Counted from the stretch's first letter, positions 10,330-19,907 are shown. The stretch: 63,743 nt of DNA from Deferribacter thermophilus (GCF_049472675.1 NZ_JAPNXM010000013.1:1-63743); one strand, 5' to 3'. Numbers and translations: made by a program. The notes: generated by a model not told the origin, from the sequence alone.

Positions 10330-10934
10330 TTTTCATATCTGGTTGGGCAGGATTTAAAACGAATTATCCAGAATTATCAAATAAATATACATATCTTACA
10401 CCTTTTTTACTTGAAGATAATTTACAACAAATTGAACAAGAACTGATTTCATCAAAAGCAAAAATCTTAATAGGCTGGTCAACAGGTGCCCATATAATCC
10501 TAAAAAATTTAGAAAATATAAAAGATAATTTTGAAAAAATTTACCTAATAGCTCCTTTTCTATATTTTTTAGTAGATAAAAAGTTGAAAGTATTAGAGAT
10601 TATGATTGAAGCTTTTAAAAAAGACCCAACTAAAGTTATAAAAAATTTTCTGAATAAAGCAGGTGTAAAAACTATAGAAATCGAAAATTATAATGAAGAT
10701 TCATTATTAAAAGGGTTAGCTTTCTTAAAAAATTCTAAAATAAACTCATTTAACCCAGATATATTAGACGACAAGGTTATAATAATTTATGGGGAAAAAG
10801 ATAAAATTGTAAAAATTGATGACATTTTTAAAAAATTAAAAAATTATATTGAATTAAAAAATTATGGACATTATATACCTGAGGAAATTTTAAGTGAGAT
10901 AATTTATGAAACTTCAAATAAAAAGATACTTTGA
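10326..10934 (+). CDS. Alpha/beta hydrolase, probable pimeloyl-ACP methyl ester esterase
   Basis: A 202-residue alpha/beta hydrolase. The likely catalytic triad is Ser52 (in GWSTGA), Asp159 (GEKDK) and His182 (NYGHY). It sits between bioF and bioC, where BioH/BioG/BioK-type esterases release pimeloyl-ACP from its methyl ester, so that role is inferred from place plus fold. It is shorter than E. coli BioH (about 256 residues) and closer in size to BioG. Translation starts at TTG, overlapping the bioF stop codon. Confidence 0.75.
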   Translation: MIFISGWAGFKTNYPELSNKYTYLTPFLLEDNLQQIEQELISSKAKILIGWSTGAHIILKNLENIKDNFEKIYLIAPFLYFLVDKKLKVLEIMIEAFKKDPTKVIKNFLNKAGVKTIEIENYNEDSLLKGLAFLKNSKINSFNPDILDDKVIIIYGEKDKIVKIDDIFKKLKNYIELKNYGHYIPEEILSEIIYETSNKKIL

Positions 10935-11661
10935 TGACTCATACAAAACCTATGACAGCAATGCTGATATACAAAAAATCGTTGCCCAAGAATTAAGCGA
11001 TTTTATTACGCCTACAAAATGTGATAACTTGCTTGAGCTTGGAATTGGTAGCGGTGTTTTCACGACTTTTTTATTAGAAAAAATAAATGCAAGAAGCTAT
11101 TTTGGATTAGATTTAGCCTATAAAATGTTAATTTCCAGCAAAAACAAATTTAAAGATTTTCATCTGATAAACGGAGATATTGACAATCTGCCTTTAAAAA
11201 TAGAACATTTTGATATCATTGCAAGTTCATCAACTCTTCAATGGTTGGAATATCCAGAAAAAACAATTAATGATTTACTAAACAATTTGAAAAAAGGGGC
11301 AAAATGCTATTTTTCCATATTTTTAGATGGCACTTTCAATGAGATGAAAGAGGTAAGCAAAATTACAAAGTTTGGTTCAATTTATTCGCTTAAAAATGCA
11401 GAATTTTATAAAAACATTTTCAATAGAAAAGATATTTATATTAATTTTTATGAAAAAAAGTATGTTTTATTTTATAACTCTGTAATTGATTTTTTAAAAA
11501 CTCATAAAAAGACAGGTGCGAGATACACTGAAAAAAAAGCTATTGCAGGCAAACAATCCTTTTTAAACTTTTGCAGATTATATGAAGAATTATATAAAAC
11601 AGAAGATTCTAAAATCCCTGTAACTTACAATATATTATACATCATTTGCGAAAAAAGATGA
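10906..11661 (+). CDS. bioC: Malonyl-ACP O-methyltransferase
   Basis: BioC methylates malonyl-ACP so that fatty acid synthase can build the pimeloyl chain. The 251-residue class I methyltransferase has the SAM-binding motif LLELGIGSGVF near residue 40, the acidic FGLDLAYKML segment and the BioC-like STLQWLEYPEK. It overlaps the esterase gene by 29 bases and pabB by four, consistent with a single operon. Confidence 0.88.
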   Translation: MKLQIKRYFDDSYKTYDSNADIQKIVAQELSDFITPTKCDNLLELGIGSGVFTTFLLEKINARSYFGLDLAYKMLISSKNKFKDFHLINGDIDNLPLKIEHFDIIASSSTLQWLEYPEKTINDLLNNLKKGAKCYFSIFLDGTFNEMKEVSKITKFGSIYSLKNAEFYKNIFNRKDIYINFYEKKYVLFYNSVIDFLKTHKKTGARYTEKKAIAGKQSFLNFCRLYEELYKTEDSKIPVTYNILYIICEKR

Positions 11662-12689
11662 AAAATCCAATATTAATAGAACCAAAAAGCTATAACTTTT
11701 TATCAATAAATGAATTTTTGACTAATTTTAATAACTATTATAATAAGTCTATACCTTTTATCTTTACTATAGATTTTGATATAAAACACTTTTACATAGA
11801 AAAACTACAAAACTTAATTACTAACGATAATGTTTTATTTAACTTCAATGGTATAACAAACCATTCCTCTATGTTTAAAACAGATAAAAACTTATATCTA
11901 AAAAAATTCCCTATAGATTATCAAACCTATTTAAAAAAATTTGAAACCGTCCAATCTCACTTAAAACAGGGTGATAGTTATTTATTGAATCTTACAGCTC
12001 CAACAAAAATTGAGACAAACTTATCACTTAAAGAAATTTATCTTTTATCAAACTCCAAATACAAACTTTACTTTTACAACATATTCACATTCTTTTCACC
12101 AGAAACTTTTATAACGATTGAAGATAATATTATAAAAACGCATCCTATGAAAGGGACTATTGATTCTAATATACCAAACGCAAAAGAGGTCTTATTAAAC
12201 GATGAAAAAGAATTAGCCGAACACATAACTGTTGTTGACTTATTAAGAAACGATTTAAACATGGTATCTAAAAAGGTAACTGTTACAAATTTTAGATATT
12301 TTTCTGAGATAAATTTAAATAACAAAAAAATTTATCAAACAAGCACAGAAATTGTTGGTAATATAAAAAGCTCATATCAGAAAAATATAGCAGAACTAAT
12401 AATCCGTTTACTACCTGCTGGCTCAGTAACTGGAGCTCCTAAGAAAAAAACAGTTGAGATAATTAAATCAGTTGAAAAATACGAAAGATTCTTTTATACA
12501 GGAATTAGTGGATTGTTTGATGGTAAAATATTAGATACATGTGTAAACATAAGGTATATAGAAAAGACACAAGATGATTTATATTATAAAAGTGGTGGTG
12601 GAATAACAGTATATTCAAACCCAATTAATGAATATAATGAACTGATTGAAAAGGTATATGTTTCAATTAGTAGAAACTATAAAACTTAA
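11658..12689 (+). CDS. pabB: Aminodeoxychorismate synthase component I
   Basis: A chorismate-binding enzyme of the PabB/TrpE family, about 343 residues. It has KQGDSYLLNLTAPTKIE, HPMKGTID, the DLLRNDL motif and the C-terminal PAGSVTGAPKKKTVEII signature. The length (no N-terminal extra domain) and the neighbouring pabC-like gene favour 4-amino-4-deoxychorismate synthesis for folate rather than anthranilate synthesis. I prefer the ATG at 11658, which overlaps the bioC stop codon, to a TTG four codons earlier. No pabA (glutaminase) is seen here. Confidence 0.85.
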   Translation: MKNPILIEPKSYNFLSINEFLTNFNNYYNKSIPFIFTIDFDIKHFYIEKLQNLITNDNVLFNFNGITNHSSMFKTDKNLYLKKFPIDYQTYLKKFETVQSHLKQGDSYLLNLTAPTKIETNLSLKEIYLLSNSKYKLYFYNIFTFFSPETFITIEDNIIKTHPMKGTIDSNIPNAKEVLLNDEKELAEHITVVDLLRNDLNMVSKKVTVTNFRYFSEINLNNKKIYQTSTEIVGNIKSSYQKNIAELIIRLLPAGSVTGAPKKKTVEIIKSVEKYERFFYTGISGLFDGKILDTCVNIRYIEKTQDDLYYKSGGGITVYSNPINEYNELIEKVYVSISRNYKT

Positions 12690-13266
12690 AGAAGGTATTT
12701 TACAAAATATTCAATTTCACAATATTAGATTTTATAATACTAGGAAAGAATTATTTAATATATCTGAATACATTCGATTAGAAGATATAATTTATCAAAA
12801 TTCACCACCTACTGCAGGCATTTATAAAGTCAGGGTTCTTTATGACAAACAGATCCATAAAATAGAATTCATAAAATATAAATTACCTAATATTAATAAA
12901 TTAATCCTAATTAATGATGAAAAAATAGAATACAAATATAAATTTGTCGATCGTACACAGTTTGAAGTCTTAAAAAATAATATTGGTCAAAATACTGAAG
13001 TAATTATTTGTCAAAAAGGGTATATAACAGATACAACTTTTACAAATGTTGCTTTTTATGATGGTAAAAAATGGTTTACACCAAATACTTACTTACTTAA
13101 AGGTACCAAAAGGGAATATTATTTAGAAAACAAAATTATATATGAAGAAGAAATTAAAATAAAAGATTTGAAAAAGTTCAAGAAGGTTGCTTTAATAAAT
13201 GCTATGATCGATCTAGGCGAATTAGTTCTGCCAACAGAAGCAATAGAAAATTTAACCTCTATCTAA
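12658..13266 (+). CDS. pabC: Aminodeoxychorismate lyase-like class IV aminotransferase
   Basis: A class IV PLP enzyme of about 202 residues, shorter than the usual 270. FVDRTQFEVLKN resembles the lysine-containing motif of PabC (KFVDR), and EVIICQKGYITDTTFTNVAFYDG matches the conserved E-x-x-x-N region. It overlaps pabB by 32 bases. Together the pair would make 4-aminobenzoate. The ATG at 12658 is chosen over a TTG at 12646; either is possible. It is the last gene of the bio/pab operon and its end overlaps the convergent gspF. Confidence 0.78.
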   Translation: MFQLVETIKLKEGILQNIQFHNIRFYNTRKELFNISEYIRLEDIIYQNSPPTAGIYKVRVLYDKQIHKIEFIKYKLPNINKLILINDEKIEYKYKFVDRTQFEVLKNNIGQNTEVIICQKGYITDTTFTNVAFYDGKKWFTPNTYLLKGTKREYYLENKIIYEEEIKIKDLKKFKKVALINAMIDLGELVLPTEAIENLTSI

Positions 13267-14467
13267 TAAAGGTATTTAGCTCAAATAAAGGTGACATAAT
13301 TGATAAAACGATAAAACCAACTATCAAACCTAAAATCAAAATAAACAATGGCTCAATAATAGATAGAAATACATTTAAGGTTTTTTCAATTTTTTTAAAG
13401 TAAAACTCTGACAACCTTAAAAATATATTTGCCAAATTGCCCGATTTTTCACCAGTTTTTATTGCAGCAACAAACATCTCAGGAAAACTTCCACTCCGTT
13501 TAAGACTCTCAGAAAAACTTTTACCTGATTTTATATCTTCAGCTACAAAAATAAGTACTTCTTTTAGCTCTTTATTTGAAATAGAATTAGTGCTTAAACT
13601 AACAGCTGTAAGAAGTGGCACACCCTCAGATAGCAAAAAATTCATAGACTCAGAAAATTTATACAAATTAATATTTAAAAACAGGTTAAAGCTTAATAAA
13701 TATTTATCAATTTTTTTTAAAATTTTTTCGTTTTTCTTCAAATATAACCTTATTATAACTATTAAAATAATTAAAATAGAAATAGCCAAAACACCATAAC
13801 TTTTAATAAAATTCCCTGTAGCAATTAAAAATTTTGTAGTTGCTGGCAACTCTCTATTTACCGCAGAAAAGATATTCTTCATTTTAGGTACAACATAAGA
13901 GAGTAAAAACCCCACAACCCCCATCCCTATCGAAAGCACTATCATTGGATAAATCATTGCAACCTTGATTTTATCCATACTTTTTCTTTTTTCCTCTTCA
14001 TACCTTGCAACATTTTCAAAAGTTTCTGCAAGCCTCCCAGTCTCCTCGCTGGTTCTCACAAGATTAATCAAAACATCTGAAAAATAATCGTTAAACTCCT
14101 GCATTGCTACCGAAAGTTTTACCCCTTCACTAACCTTTGAAGACAGTGCCAATAAAATATTTTTAACCTTTTTATTATTTACCTGATTGCCTGTAATTTT
14201 TAACGACTCAGACAAAGGGATCCCACTTTTTAAAAGCATTGCAAGTTGAAAAAATACATCTGGCAACAGCTTTCTACCAGAAGAAACAAACCCTTTAAAA
14301 TAATCTAAAATCAAAAATCGATCTTTAGATTTTACATCCTTAATAGATTCTACAAAAATACCTTGCTCTTTTAATTTTGAAATTACAAAGTTTACCGAAT
14401 TACCTTCAACTGTGCCATAAACCTTTTTACCTTCAGAATTGAACCCTGTATATTTATAAACTGGCAT
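13259..14467 (-). CDS. gspF: Type II secretion inner-membrane protein GspF
   Basis: A 402-residue polytopic platform protein with two T2SSF domains. The opening PVYKYTGFNSEGKKVYGTVEG, FFQLAMLLKSGIPLSESL and the second-half AAIKTGEKSGNL are family hallmarks, with three membrane segments. It works with the GspE ATPase to drive pseudopilus assembly. It is the last gene of the leftward gspC-D-E-F operon, three bases after gspE. Confidence 0.92.
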   Translation of the reverse strand: MPVYKYTGFNSEGKKVYGTVEGNSVNFVISKLKEQGIFVESIKDVKSKDRFLILDYFKGFVSSGRKLLPDVFFQLAMLLKSGIPLSESLKITGNQVNNKKVKNILLALSSKVSEGVKLSVAMQEFNDYFSDVLINLVRTSEETGRLAETFENVARYEEEKRKSMDKIKVAMIYPMIVLSIGMGVVGFLLSYVVPKMKNIFSAVNRELPATTKFLIATGNFIKSYGVLAISILIILIVIIRLYLKKNEKILKKIDKYLLSFNLFLNINLYKFSESMNFLLSEGVPLLTAVSLSTNSISNKELKEVLIFVAEDIKSGKSFSESLKRSGSFPEMFVAAIKTGEKSGNLANIFLRLSEFYFKKIEKTLNVFLSIIEPLFILILGLIVGFIVLSIMSPLFELNTFIR

Positions 14468-14470
14468 CTT

Positions 14471-15934
14471 CTACTCAAACTTAGTAACTGCTAAAACTTC
14501 TTCAACAGTGGTAATCTGATTTTGAATAAGTCTAGCGCCCTCTTCTATTAATCGCTTATACCCGTATTTCTTTGCAACCTTTGCAATCTCTTCAGAATCA
14601 GATTTCGCATTTATCAACCTTCTAATTTCATCATTTATTTCTAAAAATTCAAAAATAGCTGTCCTACCTTTATATCCTGTCCCAAAGCAGTATTCACACC
14701 CTTTGCCTATTACAGCTCTTTCAAGACTAATACCGTACTCTTTAAACAATTCTTTTACATTATCATCTAAATCAACTTCAATTTTGCAATGTTCACAAAC
14801 TTTTCTTAATAATCTCTGTGCTATCACAATCAGCAATGAAGAAGATATCAAAAATGGCTCTACATTCATATCTATTAATCTTGCAACAGCTGTTGGTGCG
14901 TCATTGGTATGCAAAGTAGAAAATACAAGATGACCTGTTAATGAAGCCTGCACAGCTGATTTTGCCGTCTCTTCATCCCTAATTTCACCAACAAGAATTA
15001 CATCTGGATCTTGCCTTAAAAATGATCTTATAGCTGATGCAAAATTAAGATTTACCACAGGATTTACCTGCACTTGAGTAATACCATCTATATCGTATTC
15101 AACTGGGTCTTCGATTGTCACAATATTTTTCTCTTCTCTATCTATTTCCAGTAGGGAAGCATATAGTGTTGTTGTTTTACCACTTCCAGTAGGTCCTGTT
15201 ACCAAAATGATACCATTTGGTCTATTTATATATTCTCTATACTTATTAAGATAATGCTCAGGCATCCCAATATTTTCTAAAGTTATCAACCCTTTTGTTT
15301 TTTCCAAAATCCTTAAAACTGCTTTTTCACCTCTAATTGAAGGGATTATAGAAACCCTCATATCGACACCGCGATTTCCAACTTTTATATTAATTCTTCC
15401 ATCTTGAGGTTTTCTTGTTTCAGCCACATCAAGCATAGACATAACTTTTATTCTTGCAATTACCTGGTCATGAATCCCCTTTTTAAAAGTCCTTACAGTT
15501 CTCAAGACACCATCAATCCTATATTTTACCAAAAACGCATTTTCACCATTTTCAAAATGTATATCGCTTGCATCAGCTTTTACAGCATCAACAATCAATT
15601 GATTTACAAGGTTAATAATTGGGGCATCCTGATAACTTGCAGAAAGTATATCCTCTATTTCACTGTTATCTTCATCATGCCCAAAATCTTCTACATTATT
15701 AAAATGTTCGCTAATATTTTCTAGCTTTGCTAATATCTCCTTTTTATCAACAGTTTTAAAATCATACTGTAACCCTAATCTATCAGCCAAAAGCAACCCT
15801 TTTTTAAGACCTAACTCATTAGAATAAAGTATTGTAATAGAATTATCATCCTTTAATTCTGGGAAAAAATCCCCTTTATCTGGAAATTTAAGATAAAATT
15901 TTATAATATTATCTTTTATCTGGCTCACTCTCAA
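14471..15934 (-). CDS. gspE: Type II secretion ATPase GspE
   Basis: A 487-residue secretion ATPase. It has the Walker A motif GPTGSGKTTTLYAS, an Asp box (EDPVEYDI), Walker B (DPDVILVGEIRD), the His box STLHTNDAPTA and a C-terminal tetracysteine zinc site (CEHC and CEYC). The N-terminal GspE domain is short. It acts on the cytoplasmic face of the secretion machine. Its start overlaps the end of gspD by 26 bases. Confidence 0.93.
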   Translation of the reverse strand: MRVSQIKDNIIKFYLKFPDKGDFFPELKDDNSITILYSNELGLKKGLLLADRLGLQYDFKTVDKKEILAKLENISEHFNNVEDFGHDEDNSEIEDILSASYQDAPIINLVNQLIVDAVKADASDIHFENGENAFLVKYRIDGVLRTVRTFKKGIHDQVIARIKVMSMLDVAETRKPQDGRINIKVGNRGVDMRVSIIPSIRGEKAVLRILEKTKGLITLENIGMPEHYLNKYREYINRPNGIILVTGPTGSGKTTTLYASLLEIDREEKNIVTIEDPVEYDIDGITQVQVNPVVNLNFASAIRSFLRQDPDVILVGEIRDEETAKSAVQASLTGHLVFSTLHTNDAPTAVARLIDMNVEPFLISSSLLIVIAQRLLRKVCEHCKIEVDLDDNVKELFKEYGISLERAVIGKGCEYCFGTGYKGRTAIFEFLEINDEIRRLINAKSDSEEIAKVAKKYGYKRLIEEGARLIQNQITTVEEVLAVTKFE

Positions 15935-17777
15935 TTCCTAACTTTTTCTTATTTTGTTCTTTAATCACATTCATAAACTGCTTTTTCTCTGAAGTAATCA
16001 AATCGATATCCTGTCTTGTATTAATAATCTTTGCAGTGATAAATACCATCATATTTGTTTTAGACCTGCTTCTATTTCTTGATTTAAACAACCAGCCAAG
16101 TAGAGGTATCTTTGATAAGAATGGGACTTCACTATTACTCACAGAAGTATCATCCCCAATGAGTCCACTTATTACCATAGTATAGCCATCAATTAATTCA
16201 ACCATCGTTTTTGTTTTTCTTGTCAAAGTAATAGGAGCAGTTAAATCACTTCCTGCATTTGCTATCACTTTTTTAACTTCTTGCTCAATTTTTAGAGTAA
16301 GGGTTTTATTATCAGAAATATGTGGAGTTATTTTTAGTCTAATACCCACATCTCTATAATCGTATGACTGGACTGGATTGTTATTTGCATCAAATTTTGT
16401 GCTTGTTAGAAAAGGTCTGTTTTCCCCCACAAATACTTCAGCTTCTTCATTATCAAGGGTCAAAATCTGTGGATTAGAAATTATATTGATTGCACTATCA
16501 GTTTTTACAAAGTTGACAAGAGCCGAAAGGGTTGGAAACTTTACCCCTTCATAAGTGATAACATTACCGAGAATTGCAGCAGTAAAACCGCCTGGTAGTG
16601 CTGCAAAATTTGGCGAATTTCCTTCTAAGACTGGAGATTGAAAGTTTGTTAATGCTCCATTATTTAAAAACCCAGCACTTCCAGCAAAATTTTTATTTCC
16701 ACCACCAGCAAGCCATTCCACTCCAAAATCAGCCCCTTTTTCAATAGAAGTTTCTAAAACTAATGCTTCCACATAAACCTGCTTTCTTGGTTTATCAAGT
16801 TTTTCTAATAGCTGTTGAATATTGGAATATAGCTCCTTATCCCCTAAAGCAATAATAGAGTTTGTTGATTTATCAGCAGCAACTTTAGATTTTACTACCT
16901 GCTTTTTCTTTGGATCAATATTTGAAAGAAGTAATTTATTTAATATCCCTTCCACATCAGTAGCATAAACATGTTTTAGTTTAAAAACCTGTGGAGCAAG
17001 TGCGCTATTATCATTACTTACATCAAGCTGATTTATGATGTATTCTATTTTGTTAATATCATCTTTTTTAGCAGCTACAATTAGAGTATTTGTAAAATCA
17101 TCAGCTATAATAATGGGATTAAATGAAACAAGTGCTTGAGCTTGAAGCTGTTTAAAAAATTTATCTATATTCTTTTCTATATTTGATGCTGAACTGTTTT
17201 TGATAGAATAAGCTTTTAACTCATAACTACCAGCAAGCTTTGAAATCTTATTTATAATATCTTTTATTTTCAAAATTCTATCTGCAGTATCTCTAATAAC
17301 AACTACATTTGCACCCTTTAATACCTGCACATCTCCATACTTAGACTTTAATCTAGCTAATGAGGAAGCTATTTTACTCACATCTATCCCATCAAAATAA
17401 AGGACAGTAGTAACAAAATCATTTTTTGTTACATTATCCACATCTACAAATCTATCATCTATCTCTCGGACTTCATTTTTCTTTAATATTTGTAAATAAG
17501 CCCCTTTATCAAGAGCATAAAGATTGTTCATATTTAATACTGTATTCATAATTTCTAACAAATTATCCTTTGTTAATTTAGATTTTGTATCTACAGTAAT
17601 CTGACCCCTTATCTGTGATTCATCATAAACGATGGATTTACCTGTAAATTCTGAAACAAAAAGCAAAAAGTCTTTTAAACTTACATTTTTAAAATTTGCA
17701 TCAAAATTTTCTGCAAATGAAACCAAAGCAATAAAAGTAAAAACTATTAAAAATAATACTCTTTTCACTCTCATCAA
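15909..17777 (-). CDS. gspD: Type II secretion outer-membrane secretin GspD
   Basis: A 622-residue secretin with a signal peptide (VKRVLFLIVFTFIALVSFA). It has an N0 domain (NFKNVSLKDFLLFVSEFTGKS), N1-N3 repeats and a C-terminal secretin core with VEALVLETSIEKGADFGVEW, FVGENRPFLTS and the VPFLSKIPLLGWLFKS signature. It forms the outer-membrane channel through which folded proteins leave. No pilotin is visible nearby. It lies seven bases downstream of the gspC frame. Confidence 0.93.
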   Translation of the reverse strand: MMRVKRVLFLIVFTFIALVSFAENFDANFKNVSLKDFLLFVSEFTGKSIVYDESQIRGQITVDTKSKLTKDNLLEIMNTVLNMNNLYALDKGAYLQILKKNEVREIDDRFVDVDNVTKNDFVTTVLYFDGIDVSKIASSLARLKSKYGDVQVLKGANVVVIRDTADRILKIKDIINKISKLAGSYELKAYSIKNSSASNIEKNIDKFFKQLQAQALVSFNPIIIADDFTNTLIVAAKKDDINKIEYIINQLDVSNDNSALAPQVFKLKHVYATDVEGILNKLLLSNIDPKKKQVVKSKVAADKSTNSIIALGDKELYSNIQQLLEKLDKPRKQVYVEALVLETSIEKGADFGVEWLAGGGNKNFAGSAGFLNNGALTNFQSPVLEGNSPNFAALPGGFTAAILGNVITYEGVKFPTLSALVNFVKTDSAINIISNPQILTLDNEEAEVFVGENRPFLTSTKFDANNNPVQSYDYRDVGIRLKITPHISDNKTLTLKIEQEVKKVIANAGSDLTAPITLTRKTKTMVELIDGYTMVISGLIGDDTSVSNSEVPFLSKIPLLGWLFKSRNRSRSKTNMMVFITAKIINTRQDIDLITSEKKQFMNVIKEQNKKKLGIESEPDKR

Positions 17778-17784
17778 ACACCCC

Positions 17785-18637
17785 TTACTCTATCTCAACA
17801 AAAATAGATTTTTTAACTCCTCTTCTAATTAAATCCACTTTTACCGCTGTAACATCTGAAATATTAGTTAACAGTTCTAGCATTTTCTGAGGATTTTCCA
17901 CCGATTCGTCATTAATTCTCACAATTACATCACCGTTTCTTAGCCCCAATTTATACAAAATTGAATTTTTTCTAATTCTTGCAATACGATAACCTAAAAA
18001 TTCTTTATTACGATAGTAAGGTGCTACAAATATTGTCCTAAGCAAAGAATTTATATCTTTTAACTGTTTATCCACTTCTTGCCTGGATATTTTAAAAGTA
18101 TCCGATTTAGAGGCTTTATTTTCTTGCACTGGTTTAGTTTTTACAGCAGTAGTGTTTTCAGTTTTTTTACTTCCACCTACTAATTTTACTTTATAACTTT
18201 TACCACTGTGTAAAATAACCAAATAATCATCAATAATTTTATCAACGATAAAACCATCAACAGGCTCTTTATTGTTTAACACATAAGTTTTTGAATTTAT
18301 TTTTATCAATGCCAATACCTTATCTTTGTTTGCAACATAACCTAACAATTCAAAATTAATATCTGTATTAACTTCAGTTGTTTTTTCAGCTACTTTTGAT
18401 ACCTGCGTAATCTGCTTTTCTTCTTTTTTTAAATTAAAAGGGTTTAACTCTAAGATTTCGCTTACATTAACCTTTTCAGATTCTATTTTTTTTTACATTA
18501 TTCTTTATTGTTATATCTACAGTTTTGTCAGAATATTTATAATTGATATATTTAGTTACAGCAAAAGATATGAAATAAGCTAAGACAGCCAAACAAACCA
18601 AAATAACTATACTTTTTCTACCCACATCATCATCCAA
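17785..18637 (-). pseudogene. gspC: gspC with a +1 frameshift at an A9 tract
   Basis: Two overlapping frames together make a 283-residue GspC. The first part starts at TTG (18637), holds the cytoplasmic tail and single membrane helix (SIVILVCLAVLAYFISFAV), and stops soon after 18486-18494, a run of nine A on the coding strand. Removing one A joins it exactly to the second part, which continues through a homology region and a C-terminal PDZ domain (LGLRNGDVIVRINDESVEN) to 17785. GspC links the inner-membrane platform to the secretin. The break may be a sequencing error, a real mutation or slippage-mediated expression. The start overlaps the CPBP gene by eight bases. Confidence 0.8.
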
Positions 18638-19034
18638 TAAATATATTTAAATTAAAAAAAGCATGTAATAATATACACATCAAGACATTTTCATACTTAT
18701 CATAAATCATACCTAAAATCAATGAAGGAATTATTACCAAAACAGAATGAATAATATTACTATAAAGTAAATGTGATAAACCAAATAATAATGAAACAAA
18801 AATGTTGGCACTTGAAATAAACAAATATTTATTATTTATAATTAAATTTGAAAAAAAATTCTTTCTTTTCAGTTCTTTTTGTAAAAACCCTCTAAAAAAT
18901 AACTCTTCAATAATAGGCGAAAAAAGTAAATAATTTAATATTTCTAATACACTGTAATGAAAATTTAAAGTTCCTGTTAATAAAAACCGTATAAAAAAAT
19001 AAAATATCGTAATAAGAATAATTACATAAGCCAT
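18630..19034 (-). CDS. CPBP family intramembrane metalloprotease
   Basis: A 134-residue, strongly hydrophobic protein with the CAAX-protease/bacteriocin-processing signature SPIIEELFFRGFLQKEL, the second motif FGLSHLLYS and a third His in LLHAFFNLN. These supply the Glu-Glu and His residues of the active site. It is short for the family. It lies directly upstream of gspC with an eight-base overlap and so belongs to the same leftward operon. Its substrate is unknown. Confidence 0.75.
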   Translation of the reverse strand: MAYVIILITIFYFFIRFLLTGTLNFHYSVLEILNYLLFSPIIEELFFRGFLQKELKRKNFFSNLIINNKYLFISSANIFVSLLFGLSHLLYSNIIHSVLVIIPSLILGMIYDKYENVLMCILLHAFFNLNIFIG

Positions 19035-19155
19035 TTTTAAATTTTACCACCATATCAATCAATATCAACCCCAAAACTTTATAAACCATAACTAAGTTTT
19101 GTGAATCTTTCGCAAAAAACTTGATTTAATTGTAAGTTGATTTAAAATATATGAA

Positions 19156-19328
19156 ATTAAAGGGCTTTGCACAATAAAAGGTATGCAATTTATGGAGATT
19201 GCTTCGCTAATGCTCGCAATGACAATAATATAAGTCATTGCGAGGAGTGAAAACTCCGAAGCAATCTTAAGAACATTTAAATTTAAATTTATTTTAATTG
19301 CATATCTTAATGTGCAATAGCCTTTAAT
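19156..19328. mobile_element. MITE-like element with IS-related termini
   Basis: This fills the 312-bp gap between the two halves of the secretion cluster. Imperfect terminal inverted repeats of about 33 bp face each other: the left one reads AAGGGCTTTGCACAATAAAA and the right one, reversed, AAAGGCTATTGCACATTAAG. The left terminus matches the IS end at the window edges in 17 of 20 positions. Inside is one copy of the scattered palindrome (19196-19267, AGATTGCTTCG ... CGAAGCAATCT). There is no reading frame, so it would need a transposase in trans. The flanks share ATTAA/TTAAT. Confidence 0.6.
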
Positions 19329-19347
19329 TAATTTTTAGGGAGGCAGT

Positions 19348-19782
19348 ATGAAAAATAACAAAGGTTTTTCACTGATTGAACTGATGGTTGTCATTGTGAT
19401 ACTTGGTATTTTGGCAACAGTTTTATTACCAAAAATTATTAACAGACCAGATGAGGCAAGAGTAACAAAAGCAAAAAGTGATATAAAAACAATAGAATCA
19501 GCATTAAAACTATACAAATTAGACAACGGAATGTACCCCACAACTGAGCAAGGATTAAGTGCACTGATAAAAAAACCAGAAATAGAACCGATACCAAAAA
19601 ACTGGAAAAATGGTGGCTACTTAGATACAAACAAAATACCTGTTGATCCTTGGGGTAATCCGTATATCTATCGCTCCCCTGGTGATAATGGTAGAGATTA
19701 TGAAATAATTTCTTTAGGTGCAGATGGTAAAGAAGGTGGTGAAGGGGTAAATGCAGATATAAAAAACTACGAAATAAACTAA
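19348..19782 (+). CDS. gspG: Type II secretion major pseudopilin GspG
   Basis: A 144-residue pseudopilin with the prepilin peptidase site KNNKG|FSLIELMVVIVILG. It also has the GspG-specific C-terminal features: YPTTEQGLSALI, the GGYLDTNKIPVDPWGNPY stretch and a terminal SLGADGKEGGEG calcium-binding loop. It forms the bulk of the periplasmic pseudopilus. A GGGAGG Shine-Dalgarno is present (about 19337-19342). It is the first gene of the rightward gspG-N operon. Confidence 0.94.
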   Translation: MKNNKGFSLIELMVVIVILGILATVLLPKIINRPDEARVTKAKSDIKTIESALKLYKLDNGMYPTTEQGLSALIKKPEIEPIPKNWKNGGYLDTNKIPVDPWGNPYIYRSPGDNGRDYEIISLGADGKEGGEGVNADIKNYEIN

Positions 19783-19832
19783 ACTAGCACGTTGCTCAAC
19801 TAATTAACATGTAGATAACTATTATAATTATG

Positions 19833-19907
19833 AGATTGTATCAGCAACTTTTGTTGCCTTGCAATTACATCAAAATGCAGTCATTGCGAGCGTTAGCGAA
19901 GCAATCT
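19833..19907. repeat. Scattered palindrome, copy between gspG and gspH
   Basis: The right arm GTCATTGCGAGCGTTAGCG followed by AAGCAATCT matches the family; the left arm begins AGATTG and is degraded. An inner hairpin GCAAC-tttt-GTTGC replaces the inner stem of other copies. It lies inside the secretion operon, just ahead of gspH. Confidence 0.7.
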
